Assembly: GCA_052326585.1 (NCBI GenBank)
Contig: JBKQLU010000030.1
Coordinates: 1-64,000, forward strand
Direction: 5' to 3'
Length of the DNA stretch: 64,000 nt
From: JAPLJC01 sp052326585
GTDB taxonomy: Bacteria > Desulfobacterota > Desulfobaccia > Desulfobaccales > 0-14-0-80-60-11
Part shown: positions 24,843 through 32,611 of the stretch, in pieces
Numbering within the stretch: position 1 is the stretch's first letter
How the letters are laid out: every line of letters starts with the position of its first letter
The notes under the pieces: model-generated
What the model saw: only the letters and a program-made list of their open reading frames with translations
Databases searched by the model: none
What the model was told of the DNA's origin: nothing
Made by a program: the position numbers and the translations under genes

Positions 24843-26243
24843 ATGGACGTATTAGGCATTATTATAAGTCTGTTCCTTCTAATGTACATGGCCTACCGGG
24901 GTTTCTCGGTTATCTTATTTGCCCCGGTCTTTGCCTTGTTAGCCGCGGCCACTCAGGGCTTGCCGGTCATGCCCTCATATACCGAGCTCTTCATGGTCAA
25001 GGCGGTGATTTATATTAAGGCCTTTTTTCCGGTTTTTCTGCTGGGGGCCGTCTTTGGCAAGGTAATGGAAGATACCCAACTGGCCAAGGGGATATCTCAC
25101 ACTATCATCGAGGCATTAGGGCATAAACGGGCCATTCTGTCCGTGGTTTTATCCTGCGCTATTCTTACTTACGGGGGGGTCAGCCTCTTTGTGGTGGTCT
25201 TCGCGGTCTATCCTTTTGCAGCCTCCCTCTTTAAGGAAGCCGACATCCCCAAACGCCTGATTCCCGGTGCTATCGCCCTGGGTTCCTTCACCTTCACGAT
25301 GGACGCCTTTCCGGGGACGCCCCAGATTCAGAATATCATCCCCACCACCTTCTATGGCACTACGGCCTATGCCGCTCCCATTGCCGGCCTGGTCGGCGGC
25401 ATCCTGATCTTTATAGTTGGCATGATTTATCTGGAATGGCGCCTGAAGAAAGCCAAAGGCAAGGGGGAGGGTTACGGCGCCCACACCTTGAATGAACCCG
25501 CGGAGGGGACGGCAGGGTGGTTACCCAAATGGTATCTGGGGATTCTGCCCTTGATATTGGTCCTGGTGATCAATTACTTCTTGTCCCGGGTTTATACCTG
25601 GGATCCGGGGATACTGGCGACCCTCTCTCCCATGAAGCTGCCGCTGATGGCGCCGGCCGTGAAGAATGTCGTCGGCATCTGGTCCCTGGTGATCGCCTTG
25701 GTTTCCGGCATTGTCCTGGCCGTGATCCTGGGGTATAAGAATCTTCCCAAGGGCGGAGGATTACAAAGGGCACTGAATGTCGGCGCCATAGGTTCCCTGC
25801 TCGCCATCATGAATACCGCCTCGGAAGTGGGCTACGGCAACGTCATCGCCGCTTTGCCGGGGTTCAAGTCCATTTCCGGCGCCCTGCTGGGCATCAAGCT
25901 GGGCGGCACTCCCCTGGTTTCGGAGGCGGTCTCGGTGAACATCCTGGCCGGCATCACCGGTTCGGCCTCAGGCGGCCTGTCTATCGCCCTCGACCTGATG
26001 TCCAAGAATTGGTTGGCCTGGGCCAATTCCATTGGGCTGTCACCGCAAATCCTGCATCGGGTGGCTTCCATGGCCTCGGGGGGCTGCGACACTCTGCCTC
26101 ATAACGGGGCGGTGATCACCCTCCTGGCGGTATGCGGCCTGACGCATAAGCAATCCTATCTGGACATCGGCGCCATGACGGTGATTAAAACCTTAATGGT
26201 CTTTGTGATTATTCTGCTCTACACCATTACCGGCATCTATTGA
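24843..26243 (+). CDS. GntP-family permease (gluconate/organic acid:H+ symporter)
   Basis: A 466-residue membrane protein with about 12 hydrophobic segments and the glycine-rich, partially re-entrant signature segments of the GntP family (GGVSLFVVVFAVYPFA; MASGGCDTLPHNGAVITLL). Relatives import gluconate, D-serine, citrate-like or beta-hydroxy acids; together with CoA-transferases and a hydroxyacyl-CoA dehydrogenase downstream, a hydroxy- or keto-acid is a reasonable guess for the substrate. AGGGGGG precedes the ATG. Probable first gene of a sigma-54-dependent transcript running through usp to the CoA-transferase genes. Confidence 0.92.
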   Translation: MDVLGIIISLFLLMYMAYRGFSVILFAPVFALLAAATQGLPVMPSYTELFMVKAVIYIKAFFPVFLLGAVFGKVMEDTQLAKGISHTIIEALGHKRAILSVVLSCAILTYGGVSLFVVVFAVYPFAASLFKEADIPKRLIPGAIALGSFTFTMDAFPGTPQIQNIIPTTFYGTTAYAAPIAGLVGGILIFIVGMIYLEWRLKKAKGKGEGYGAHTLNEPAEGTAGWLPKWYLGILPLILVLVINYFLSRVYTWDPGILATLSPMKLPLMAPAVKNVVGIWSLVIALVSGIVLAVILGYKNLPKGGGLQRALNVGAIGSLLAIMNTASEVGYGNVIAALPGFKSISGALLGIKLGGTPLVSEAVSVNILAGITGSASGGLSIALDLMSKNWLAWANSIGLSPQILHRVASMASGGCDTLPHNGAVITLLAVCGLTHKQSYLDIGAMTVIKTLMVFVIILLYTITGIY

Positions 26244-26257
26244 TTTTCCATTTACAG

Positions 26258-26299
26258 GCGGCCTGGGATTTCCCGCCCCAAGGGGAAATCCCGGGCCGC
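26258..26299 (+). repeat. Strong intergenic hairpin between the GntP permease and usp
   Basis: Seventeen-bp arms at 26258-26274 and 26283-26299 (GCGGCCTGGGATTTCCC and complement, one G-U-type mismatch) around an 8-nt loop. No T-run follows. It begins 15 bp after the permease stop and ends 32 bp before the usp start. It could stabilise the permease mRNA end or attenuate read-through. Confidence 0.75.
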
Positions 26300-26330
26300 A
26301 GTGGCAGTCCCTAACTTAGGAGGCATTGGC

Positions 26331-26843
26331 ATGTTAATCCCAAAAAATATTCTTGTTCCGCTCGATTTTTCCGAATCATCGGACCGGCTCCTGGAACAAG
26401 CCTTCGCCATCGCCAGTCAATTTAAGGCCAGGGTATATGTTCTGCACGTGGTGGAAACCAAACTGATCCAATGCATCGATGATTACTGCTTGAATCAGGA
26501 GTTGGTAAAACAACTGGCCGCCAACCGGGCGTCCCAGATAAGCGATGACTATTCCGTAACGCCGCTGCTGGTCCGAAGGATGGAAGAGGAGATGTTCCAG
26601 TCGTCCCGGGCGAGACTTCAGGAGCTGATCAACCGTAACCCGCAAAGCCAAAACCTGGAAACCGTCATAAAAGTGCGGAGCGGCGTGGCTTATAGCGAAA
26701 TCATCGCCGAGCAGCGGGAACAAAGCATAGATCTGATCATCATGTCTTCCCTGGGGAAGGGTGGATTGCAGGAGTATCTGGGGAGCACCGCGGAAAAGGT
26801 GGTGCGTGGGGCAACCTGCTCCGTGATGGTGATAAAGGGTTAG
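26331..26843 (+). CDS. Universal stress protein (UspA family)
   Basis: A 170-residue UspA-fold protein from the ATG at 26331, which has TAGGAGG upstream; an in-frame GTG at 26301 lacks one. It begins IPKNILVPLDFSESSDRLLEQA and ends SSLGKGGLQEYLGSTAEKVV, containing a G-x2-G-x9-G-S-like nucleotide-binding loop. Universal stress proteins are often co-encoded with permeases and modulate them. Its last 148 coding bases plus 18 bp of downstream sequence are duplicated at 27858-28023, past the next gene. Confidence 0.93.
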   Translation: MLIPKNILVPLDFSESSDRLLEQAFAIASQFKARVYVLHVVETKLIQCIDDYCLNQELVKQLAANRASQISDDYSVTPLLVRRMEEEMFQSSRARLQELINRNPQSQNLETVIKVRSGVAYSEIIAEQREQSIDLIIMSSLGKGGLQEYLGSTAEKVVRGATCSVMVIKG

Positions 26844-26861
26844 GGAGATAGTTGCCTTTAA
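26696..26861 (+). repeat. usp 3'-end repeat, copy 1 (inside the intact gene)
   Basis: Matches 27858-28023 over 166 bp with 7 mismatches and no gaps (about 96% identity). Homology stops abruptly 18 bp past the usp stop codon. Offset between the copies is 1162 bp. Confidence 0.95.
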
Positions 26862-26954
26862 TGATGGTCCTGGCGGCTATAACGATTATATCTCTCTTCT
26901 TTGCCGGTGAAACGTATAAAGAGACGATTAAAGAAACCTTTGAGGAGACCTACA

Positions 26955-27854
26955 ATGAGCCTTAAACTGGAGCGGGTAGCCATTATCGGATCGGGCATCC
27001 TGGGTACTCAAATTGCGCTGGTGGCCGCATATGCAGGCTACGATGTCAAAATCTTCGATCAGCGCGAGGATGCTTTTTCGGCAACTTACAAAAAGATTAA
27101 GGACGATCTGAGGTCCAAGAACATCACCCCCTTCATCCCATGGGACCAGTGGGAAAGATGCAAATCATCGGTTCAAAAGGCTTCCAGCCTGGATGAAGCC
27201 GTAAAGGACGCGCATCTCGTGATAGAGTCTGCAACTGAAAATGTCACGCTCAAGAATGAAATCTTCGTTACCCTTGGCAAGAAAGCTCCGCGCGACGCAA
27301 TACTGGCTACGAACAGCTCTTCCATTCCGGTCTCTAAGATGGAAACCAGCAGCGGACGTCCCGAGAGGTGTCTGAATATTCACTTCTATTTCCCATTGCA
27401 GGGCACAAATATGGTCGACATCATGGGAGGGACCAAAACGTTGCCCGAGGTGTTTCAGACTGGGGTGGACTGGATCAAATCGATAGGGTGCATTCCTCTC
27501 AAGGTCAACAAGGAGATCCTGGGGTTCTGCTTCAATCGCATTTGGAGGGCCATCAAAAAGGAAGCCCTTTACATGTGGGGCAATGGTTTTGTTGATTACC
27601 GGGATACGGACCGTGGCTGGATGGTGTTCACCAGGATGACTGAGGGCCCTTTCGCCATTATGGATAAAGTCGGGCTCGATGTGGTCTATGACATAGAGAT
27701 GGTTTATTACAACGAATCCGGAGACCCCAAAGACAAACCGCCGGATGCTCTTCTTGAGAAGATCAAACGGGGTGAACTTGGCGTAAAGAGTGGCAAGGGA
27801 TTTTATACCTATCCCGATCCGGAGTACCTGAAACCGGGTTTTTTGAAGAGCTGA
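26955..27854 (+). CDS. 3-hydroxyacyl-CoA dehydrogenase family protein
   Basis: A 299-residue NAD-dependent dehydrogenase starting at ATG 26955 behind GAGGAGA; the frame opens 54 bp earlier without a good site. The N-terminal Rossmann fold has GSGILGTQIA, then DQRED for the NAD ribose. The family's catalytic His is in NIHFYFPLQG, and the conserved ESATEN and TNSSSIPVS segments are present. The C-terminal dimerisation domain (about 185-290) ends GVKSGKGFYTYPDPEY. Expected reaction: oxidation of a 3-hydroxyacyl-CoA or a related hydroxy acid. Composition seems slightly AT-richer than neighbours. The gene sits exactly between the two copies of the usp tail, so it appears to have been inserted into a usp-CoA-transferase operon. 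Confidence 0.92.
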   Translation: MSLKLERVAIIGSGILGTQIALVAAYAGYDVKIFDQREDAFSATYKKIKDDLRSKNITPFIPWDQWERCKSSVQKASSLDEAVKDAHLVIESATENVTLKNEIFVTLGKKAPRDAILATNSSSIPVSKMETSSGRPERCLNIHFYFPLQGTNMVDIMGGTKTLPEVFQTGVDWIKSIGCIPLKVNKEILGFCFNRIWRAIKKEALYMWGNGFVDYRDTDRGWMVFTRMTEGPFAIMDKVGLDVVYDIEMVYYNESGDPKDKPPDALLEKIKRGELGVKSGKGFYTYPDPEYLKPGFLKS

Positions 27855-27857
27855 CCC

Positions 27858-28023
27858 CGAAATCATCGCCGAGCCGCGGGAACAAAGCGTAGATCTGATC
27901 ATCAGGTCTTCCCTGGGGAAGGGTGGATTGCAGGAGTATCTAGGGAGCACCGCGGAAAAGGTGGTGTGTGGGGCAACCTGCTCCGTGATGGTGCTAAAGG
28001 GTTAGGGAGCTAGTTGCCTTTAA
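27858..28023 (+). pseudogene. Duplicated 3' end of usp (decayed copy)
   Basis: A headless copy of the last 148 coding bases of usp plus 18 bp. Of the six codon differences from the intact gene, five change the residue (for example Gln to Pro, Met to Arg and Arg to Cys) and one is synonymous, as expected for a copy free of selection. It starts 4 bp after the dehydrogenase stop and ends 22 bp before the first CoA-transferase gene. Confidence 0.92.
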
Positions 28024-28044
28024 GAGAGGCGAGGGAAAAAACCT

Positions 28045-29382
28045 ATGGATAGGCCCGCTTATTTCTGTTGGACCGATGACCTGTTTGCCGTGGCCAGGAA
28101 CTTCGGGAAGCCCGAAGCCCTGAAAGGCATACGGGTCCTGGAACTCTGCACCCGGGTCTTTGGACCGGTGACCGCGGATCTGCTGGCCGATTTTGGGGCG
28201 GAGGTCATCAAGATCGAGCTGCCCGGAGTGGGCGACCTCATGCGCTACGTGGCGCCGCGAGGCTTTTTCTGGCAAAATCTCTCCCCGGCCTTCAACCATA
28301 TGAATCATAACAAGTATCATGTGGCTATCGACATTCGCCCCCCCGGAGGGGGCGAATTGCTCCGGTCCTTGGTGGCCAAATCTGATGTCTTGATCGAAAA
28401 TTTCCGCGCCGGCTCCATGGATCGCTGGGGAGTCGGATACCGTCAACTCAGCGCCGTCAACCCGGCCCTCATCTATCAGGGCAACAGCGGCTTCGGCCAG
28501 TGGAGCATCTACAAGGACCGGCCTTCCTACGACGCCACCTCCCAGGCCATGAGCGGTTTTTCGGCCATCACCGGGTTCCCGGGCAGGACTCCCCTCAAGA
28601 CCGGGATCTGGATCGGCGATTGCACCGGGGCGATCATGGCCACCATTGGCATCCTGGCCGCCCTGCACCACCGCAAGAAAACCGGCCGGGGGCAACTCCT
28701 GGACGTTGCCCAGGCCGAAGGGCTGATCCGCATCCTCGACTGGACCTGGCTCTACCAAAGCCTGAGCCTCAAGGAGCGCGGTCTTTACGGCAACCGCGAT
28801 ATTTCCTGCTCGCCTTCGGGAGTTTTCCGTTGCCAGGATGGGTTTATCGCCATTGCCGCCCTGGATGATCCTCAGTTTTCCGGGCTTTGCCAGGCCATGA
28901 ACCAGGCCGAACTGGCCTCCGACGACCGCTTTGCTACGGTTTCCAGCCGCTTAGTTGAAGAGAATAATCTGACCCTCTATAGAATGGTGGCAAAATGGGC
29001 GCTACCCCTGGGGGCCGGCCATATAGAGGAGCTGGCGGATACTCATAGGTTCGCGGCGCACCGGGTGGCCAACTCCCGGGACCACTACCATGACGAACAT
29101 TTGCGCCACCGGGGGGCGGTTTGCGAGTTTGAAGATCCCTTGTACGGCAAAGTGGTGGAGTATGGGCCGGGTCCGAAACTCTCGGAAAGCCCGGGACGGA
29201 TGCGCTGGATTGCCAAACCGGTGGGGTTTCACAATTCCTATGTCTTTCGCACCCTGCTCAATCTCACCGAAAGCCGGATGCAGGAGTTGCTGGACAGGCA
29301 GGTTATCGGCACCTGGGCAGATCGTGCCGGCGCCAAACCCCCCGATGATTGGAATGGTCGGGATGGAGTCATCCAACCTTGA
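28045..29382 (+). CDS. CaiB/BaiF family (type III) CoA-transferase, catalytic-type subunit
   Basis: A 445-residue type III CoA-transferase. The N-terminal GIRVLELCTRVFGPVTADLL and ADFGAEVIKIELP segments form the nucleotide-like CoA-binding fold. The catalytic Asp, which forms the aspartyl-CoA thioester intermediate, is Asp163 in RPSYDATSQAMSGF. The C-terminal half contains the usual SPSGVFRCQDGFIAIAA strand. It moves CoA from an acyl-CoA donor to a carboxylic acid. The following gene encodes a paralogue without the Asp, so the two may form a heteromeric enzyme like benzylsuccinate CoA-transferase (BbsEF). The substrate is unknown. Confidence 0.93.
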   Translation: MDRPAYFCWTDDLFAVARNFGKPEALKGIRVLELCTRVFGPVTADLLADFGAEVIKIELPGVGDLMRYVAPRGFFWQNLSPAFNHMNHNKYHVAIDIRPPGGGELLRSLVAKSDVLIENFRAGSMDRWGVGYRQLSAVNPALIYQGNSGFGQWSIYKDRPSYDATSQAMSGFSAITGFPGRTPLKTGIWIGDCTGAIMATIGILAALHHRKKTGRGQLLDVAQAEGLIRILDWTWLYQSLSLKERGLYGNRDISCSPSGVFRCQDGFIAIAALDDPQFSGLCQAMNQAELASDDRFATVSSRLVEENNLTLYRMVAKWALPLGAGHIEELADTHRFAAHRVANSRDHYHDEHLRHRGAVCEFEDPLYGKVVEYGPGPKLSESPGRMRWIAKPVGFHNSYVFRTLLNLTESRMQELLDRQVIGTWADRAGAKPPDDWNGRDGVIQP

Positions 29383-29422
29383 GGGAGCCAGATAGGATGC
29401 AGATCTGGAGAAGGACGCCATT

Positions 29423-30757
29423 ATGAGCAAAGTCAAAACCATCATAGAATCCTGGTTTGAGTGGGCCAGGGAACGGACCCATCCCACCCAAGCCTCCCTG
29501 AAACCGGAGGCATTGGATGACTTGCTGGTGATAGATGTCAGTTCCGGGAGTATGGGAGGGCCGGTGTGCTCCTCCATGCTCGCCGAACTGGGCGCCACGG
29601 TCATTCGCATCGAACCTCCCGGCGGTGATGTCACCAGGAAATTCAGCCCCTTCGGCATAATGCATCAAGATACCGGCTTGGGGTATCTCGCGGAGGGAAG
29701 AAACAAATACCATGTCAGCCTCGATTTAACGAAAGCGGAATCCCGGGAGTTTTTCACTACCCTGGCGAAACATGCGGATATTATTATCGAAACCTATCAA
29801 CCCGGGTCCATGGATGGCTGGGGGATAGGATACCGGCAGCTGCGAGAAGTCAATCCCCGCCTGATTTATGCCGCCTTAAACACCTATGGGCAATTCGGGC
29901 CCCGGGCGGAGGGCGGCCGGCCCGGTTCTGAAATAACCAACCAGGCCTATTCGGGCTTGGTGCAGATCAATGGCGAACCTGAACAAGGCGAGCCCACGGA
30001 ATACGGCGTCCCCACCAAGGTGGGCAGTTGGTATGGTTGGTATGCCGAAGGCATGTTCGCGGCCTACGGCATCCTCCTGGCCCTCAACTTCCGCAGCGAT
30101 ACGGGCAAAGGCCAGATGGTCGACGTCTCCGGCGCCGAATGTATCATGAAATTCATCGACTATAATCTCAGTTGGTTCCATATGGAGGGCAAGGTCAAAG
30201 AGCGGCTGGGAAATTACGATATCGCGGTCTTCCCCTATACCTTTATCCGTTGCCGGGAGGGCTATACCTTCCTGGCGGCCTATAACGATGAAGCCTTTGA
30301 GACCCTGATGGAAATCATTGAACGCCCCGAAATGGCGAAGGATCCCAGATTTTCCTCTTTTCAAAACCGCACCTCGATGGAGAATGAAGTGGCGCTGCAA
30401 AATCTTCTGGAAGAATGGAGCCTGCGCTATCCGGTGGATGAAGTGATCGAGCGGGTCCAGGCTGCCATTTCTAAAAAAGAGGGTAGAGGCGCCGCGGTGG
30501 TCACCGGCAAGGTCAGCCAACCGGCGGAAGTGCTTCAGGAGCACAACTGGTGGGATCGGGGCGTGTTTCAAAAGATAGATGACCCTACCTATGGTGAACT
30601 CACGGTCCAGGGGCCGGCCTGGAAAATGAGCGAAACCCCGCCGCGCCTCAAATGGGTATGCCGGCCCGTCGGCGCCGATAACGAGTTCATCTATTTGAAA
30701 TATCTAGGAATGGGCCGGTCGCAACTGGAGGCTCTGAAAAGGGCAGGGGTCGTTTAG
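29423..30757 (+). CDS. CaiB/BaiF family CoA-transferase, subunit with Glu at the catalytic position
   Basis: A 444-residue type III CoA-transferase paralogue 40 bp downstream of the first, with AAGGA before the ATG. The fold segments are conserved (MLAELGATVIRIEPPGGDV; PGSMDGWGIGYRQL), but the position of the catalytic Asp is Glu170 in GRPGSEITNQAYSG. In known type III enzymes this Asp is needed for the acyl-enzyme anhydride, so the subunit is either structural in a heterodimer or uses Glu. Last gene of the organic-acid cluster; a 71-bp repeat element follows. Confidence 0.92.
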   Translation: MSKVKTIIESWFEWARERTHPTQASLKPEALDDLLVIDVSSGSMGGPVCSSMLAELGATVIRIEPPGGDVTRKFSPFGIMHQDTGLGYLAEGRNKYHVSLDLTKAESREFFTTLAKHADIIIETYQPGSMDGWGIGYRQLREVNPRLIYAALNTYGQFGPRAEGGRPGSEITNQAYSGLVQINGEPEQGEPTEYGVPTKVGSWYGWYAEGMFAAYGILLALNFRSDTGKGQMVDVSGAECIMKFIDYNLSWFHMEGKVKERLGNYDIAVFPYTFIRCREGYTFLAAYNDEAFETLMEIIERPEMAKDPRFSSFQNRTSMENEVALQNLLEEWSLRYPVDEVIERVQAAISKKEGRGAAVVTGKVSQPAEVLQEHNWWDRGVFQKIDDPTYGELTVQGPAWKMSETPPRLKWVCRPVGADNEFIYLKYLGMGRSQLEALKRAGVV

Positions 30758-30782
30758 GACTGAGGCGGCAAACGGGTTTTTG

Positions 30783-30853
30783 TGTCATCCTGAACGAAGT
30801 GAAGGATCTAGAACTTATTAGCATGCCTGGATGCTGCGCGGCGCTCAGAATGA
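30783..30853. mobile_element. Short MITE-like element (about 71 bp)
   Basis: Begins TGTCATCCTGAACG and ends CGCTCAGAATGACA, imperfect terminal inverted repeats of the TGTCATTCTGAGCG type. A degenerate relative is at 50168-50237. It lies in the space between convergent genes for the CoA-transferase and the AAA ATPase. Confidence 0.6.
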
Positions 30854-30860
30854 CATCCTG

Positions 30861-30882
30861 GCGCAGGCTAAAGCCTGCGGCT
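30861..30882. repeat. Dispersed palindrome GCGCAGGCTAAAGCCTGCGG
   Basis: A 22-bp palindromic unit identical to 54945-54966 (same core followed by CT). Both are intergenic. It is a likely dispersed REP-type sequence of this genome. Confidence 0.7.
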
Positions 30883-30911
30883 GCCAGAACCTGTAAAGGC
30901 ATGACTCTCTT

Positions 30912-31994
30912 TTAGTAGCGGCAATAGGTGAGGGTGTCTTTTTCGAACTCGACACTCACTTCTTCGCTGAGAGAGGGCCGGATTTTCGGCAGGATTTCCA
31001 AGATGGTGTCGGTGGTCACGCGATAGTCCCGCTTGATAAGCAGTTCCTGTTCGAAGGCGAACTGGGCTACTTGCTGGAAGAGATATTCGATATCGGCTGG
31101 GGTAAAGCGGGCGGTCTCCTTGACAACCCGGTCTAAATCGATTTCCCCGGTATTGAGCATGGAGAAGAAGTGTTTTAGGATGGTGGCCCTTTCGTCTTCG
31201 TCCAGCCCGCCCACGGGGATGATGCAATCAAAGCGGCCCGGACGCAGCAGGGCGGCATCCAGTTGCCGGATGTAATTGGTGGCGCAAATCAGGAGGATAT
31301 GGTTCCCCTGGCTTTTGAGCAGGGGCACCTGTTTGAGAAATTCGTTGGTGATCGATTTGTCCAGACGGCTGGCCTCATCACGATTGCCCGCCAGCTCTTC
31401 AAATTCATCGATAAAAATGACGCTTTTCTCGAGAGTGCGGGCCTTTTCCATGGCCCGGCGCAGATTGGCCCCCACCTTGTCGACGCCGTCAACCATGAGC
31501 ATGCTGGGGGCAATTTCGATGAACCACCAGGAGAGCGCCCCGGCGATGGCCTTGGCAAAATGAGTCTTGCCGGTGCCGGGAGGGCCGAAAAAGATGATGG
31601 TTTTGGGAGGGACGACGCCGTGTTTTTTGGAGAGATCCTCCTGGGTCAAGGGCAGGATGATCCTCTTCTGGACGATCTGCTTGGGCGGTTGGGACTCCGC
31701 AATGGTGTCCCAGATTTCTTTGCGGATGGTCCGAGCGCCCATTTCCTTTAGAAGGTCTTGCTGCTGATAGGCGAGATATTCCTCCCGGGCCTGCTCCATA
31801 TTTTCCAGGAAGTCGATGCAGGCCACCCGCAGGCCCACATCGCGGCCGAGTTTTTCAGACATGAGCCATTTATGCTGCAAAATCCTGGGCCACAGATCCG
31901 CGGCAGCTTCCGGCTCCAATCTGGCGCCGCAGCACTCAAATATCGTGGCGGCGGATACTTCCGGTGCTAAGAGATCCGGCAATTCTTCGTCCAT
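30912..31994 (-). CDS. AAA-family ATPase (FtsH/Cdc48-like module)
   Basis: A 360-residue protein with a helical N-terminal part (1-125, RVACIDFLENMEQAREEYL) and one AAA module. Walker A is GPPGTGKTH, Walker B VIFIDEFEELAG, sensor 1 CATNYIRQLD and the arginine-finger/second-region LRPGRFD. A small lid domain follows (TPADIEYLFQQVAQFAFEQE). No protease or transmembrane domain is fused, so it may remodel proteins together with an unlinked partner. Alone on its strand, convergent with the CoA-transferases and divergent from the rubredoxin gene. Function not identifiable beyond an ATP-driven remodeller. Confidence 0.88.
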   Translation of the reverse strand: MDEELPDLLAPEVSAATIFECCGARLEPEAAADLWPRILQHKWLMSEKLGRDVGLRVACIDFLENMEQAREEYLAYQQQDLLKEMGARTIRKEIWDTIAESQPPKQIVQKRIILPLTQEDLSKKHGVVPPKTIIFFGPPGTGKTHFAKAIAGALSWWFIEIAPSMLMVDGVDKVGANLRRAMEKARTLEKSVIFIDEFEELAGNRDEASRLDKSITNEFLKQVPLLKSQGNHILLICATNYIRQLDAALLRPGRFDCIIPVGGLDEDERATILKHFFSMLNTGEIDLDRVVKETARFTPADIEYLFQQVAQFAFEQELLIKRDYRVTTDTILEILPKIRPSLSEEVSVEFEKDTLTYCRY

Positions 31995-32273
31995 GATGCA
32001 ACGCCTCGCGTAAGGCCCTGCCCCCGGAGCCCCTCAAAGAGACCTCCCGTACTTCCTGAAGCGCCGGCAAGTTAAGGCGGAGAGACGGGAGTTTGCCCGG
32101 GGTCGGGGTTGAAATTGGCCGGTAGCTGCTTATCGGCGCCTAGAAATTTATCTCAATTCCTTACGGGCTTCAAGTTATAATTATTTGAGCCGCAGCAGTC
32201 CTGCCGCTAGAACCATCAAGAGACCTTTGGCCGCGTCAGAACCGCCAGGTTGAATTTTATTGGGAGGAACCAG

Positions 32274-32498
32274 ATGCCATCAAAGCCTGAAGATATGTGG
32301 CAGTGCCAGGCCACCAATTGCGGTTATATTTACGATCCGGCCAGGGGTGATAAAAAGGGGAAAATCCCGCCGGGAACCCGATTTGAGGATCTTCCCGACG
32401 ACTGGAAATGTCCCTGTTGCGGAGCCAGTAAAAAGATGTTCCGCCCCCTGGCGGGGCCGGATGCGGTGGCGGCACAGCCGGTTAAATGTGCCACCTGA
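32274..32498 (+). CDS. Rubredoxin with CX4C first loop (Rd2-like)
   Basis: A 74-residue protein starting at ATG 32274 behind TGGGAGG. Second metal loop CPCCGASK (Cys46, Cys49) is normal. The first is CQATNCGYIYDP (Cys11, Cys16): four residues separate the cysteines instead of two. Such an insertion is known for the second rubredoxin (Rd-2) of Desulfovibrio desulfuricans. The C-terminus has about 18 extra residues and a fifth Cys. The gene lies 113 bp before the quinol-type NO reductase gene on the same strand. That suggests a role in nitrosative or oxidative stress, although qNOR itself takes electrons from quinol. Confidence 0.9.
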   Translation: MPSKPEDMWQCQATNCGYIYDPARGDKKGKIPPGTRFEDLPDDWKCPCCGASKKMFRPLAGPDAVAAQPVKCAT

Positions 32499-32611
32499 AC
32501 CAGGCGAGCCGCCTGATCCCGGATAATTTGCCCCGCGTGCACTCGCTGGCTTGATAGTTTAGAGGACCGGCTATGAATTCGGCATAACCCAGGTTATGGA
32601 GGGCGTCCCTG

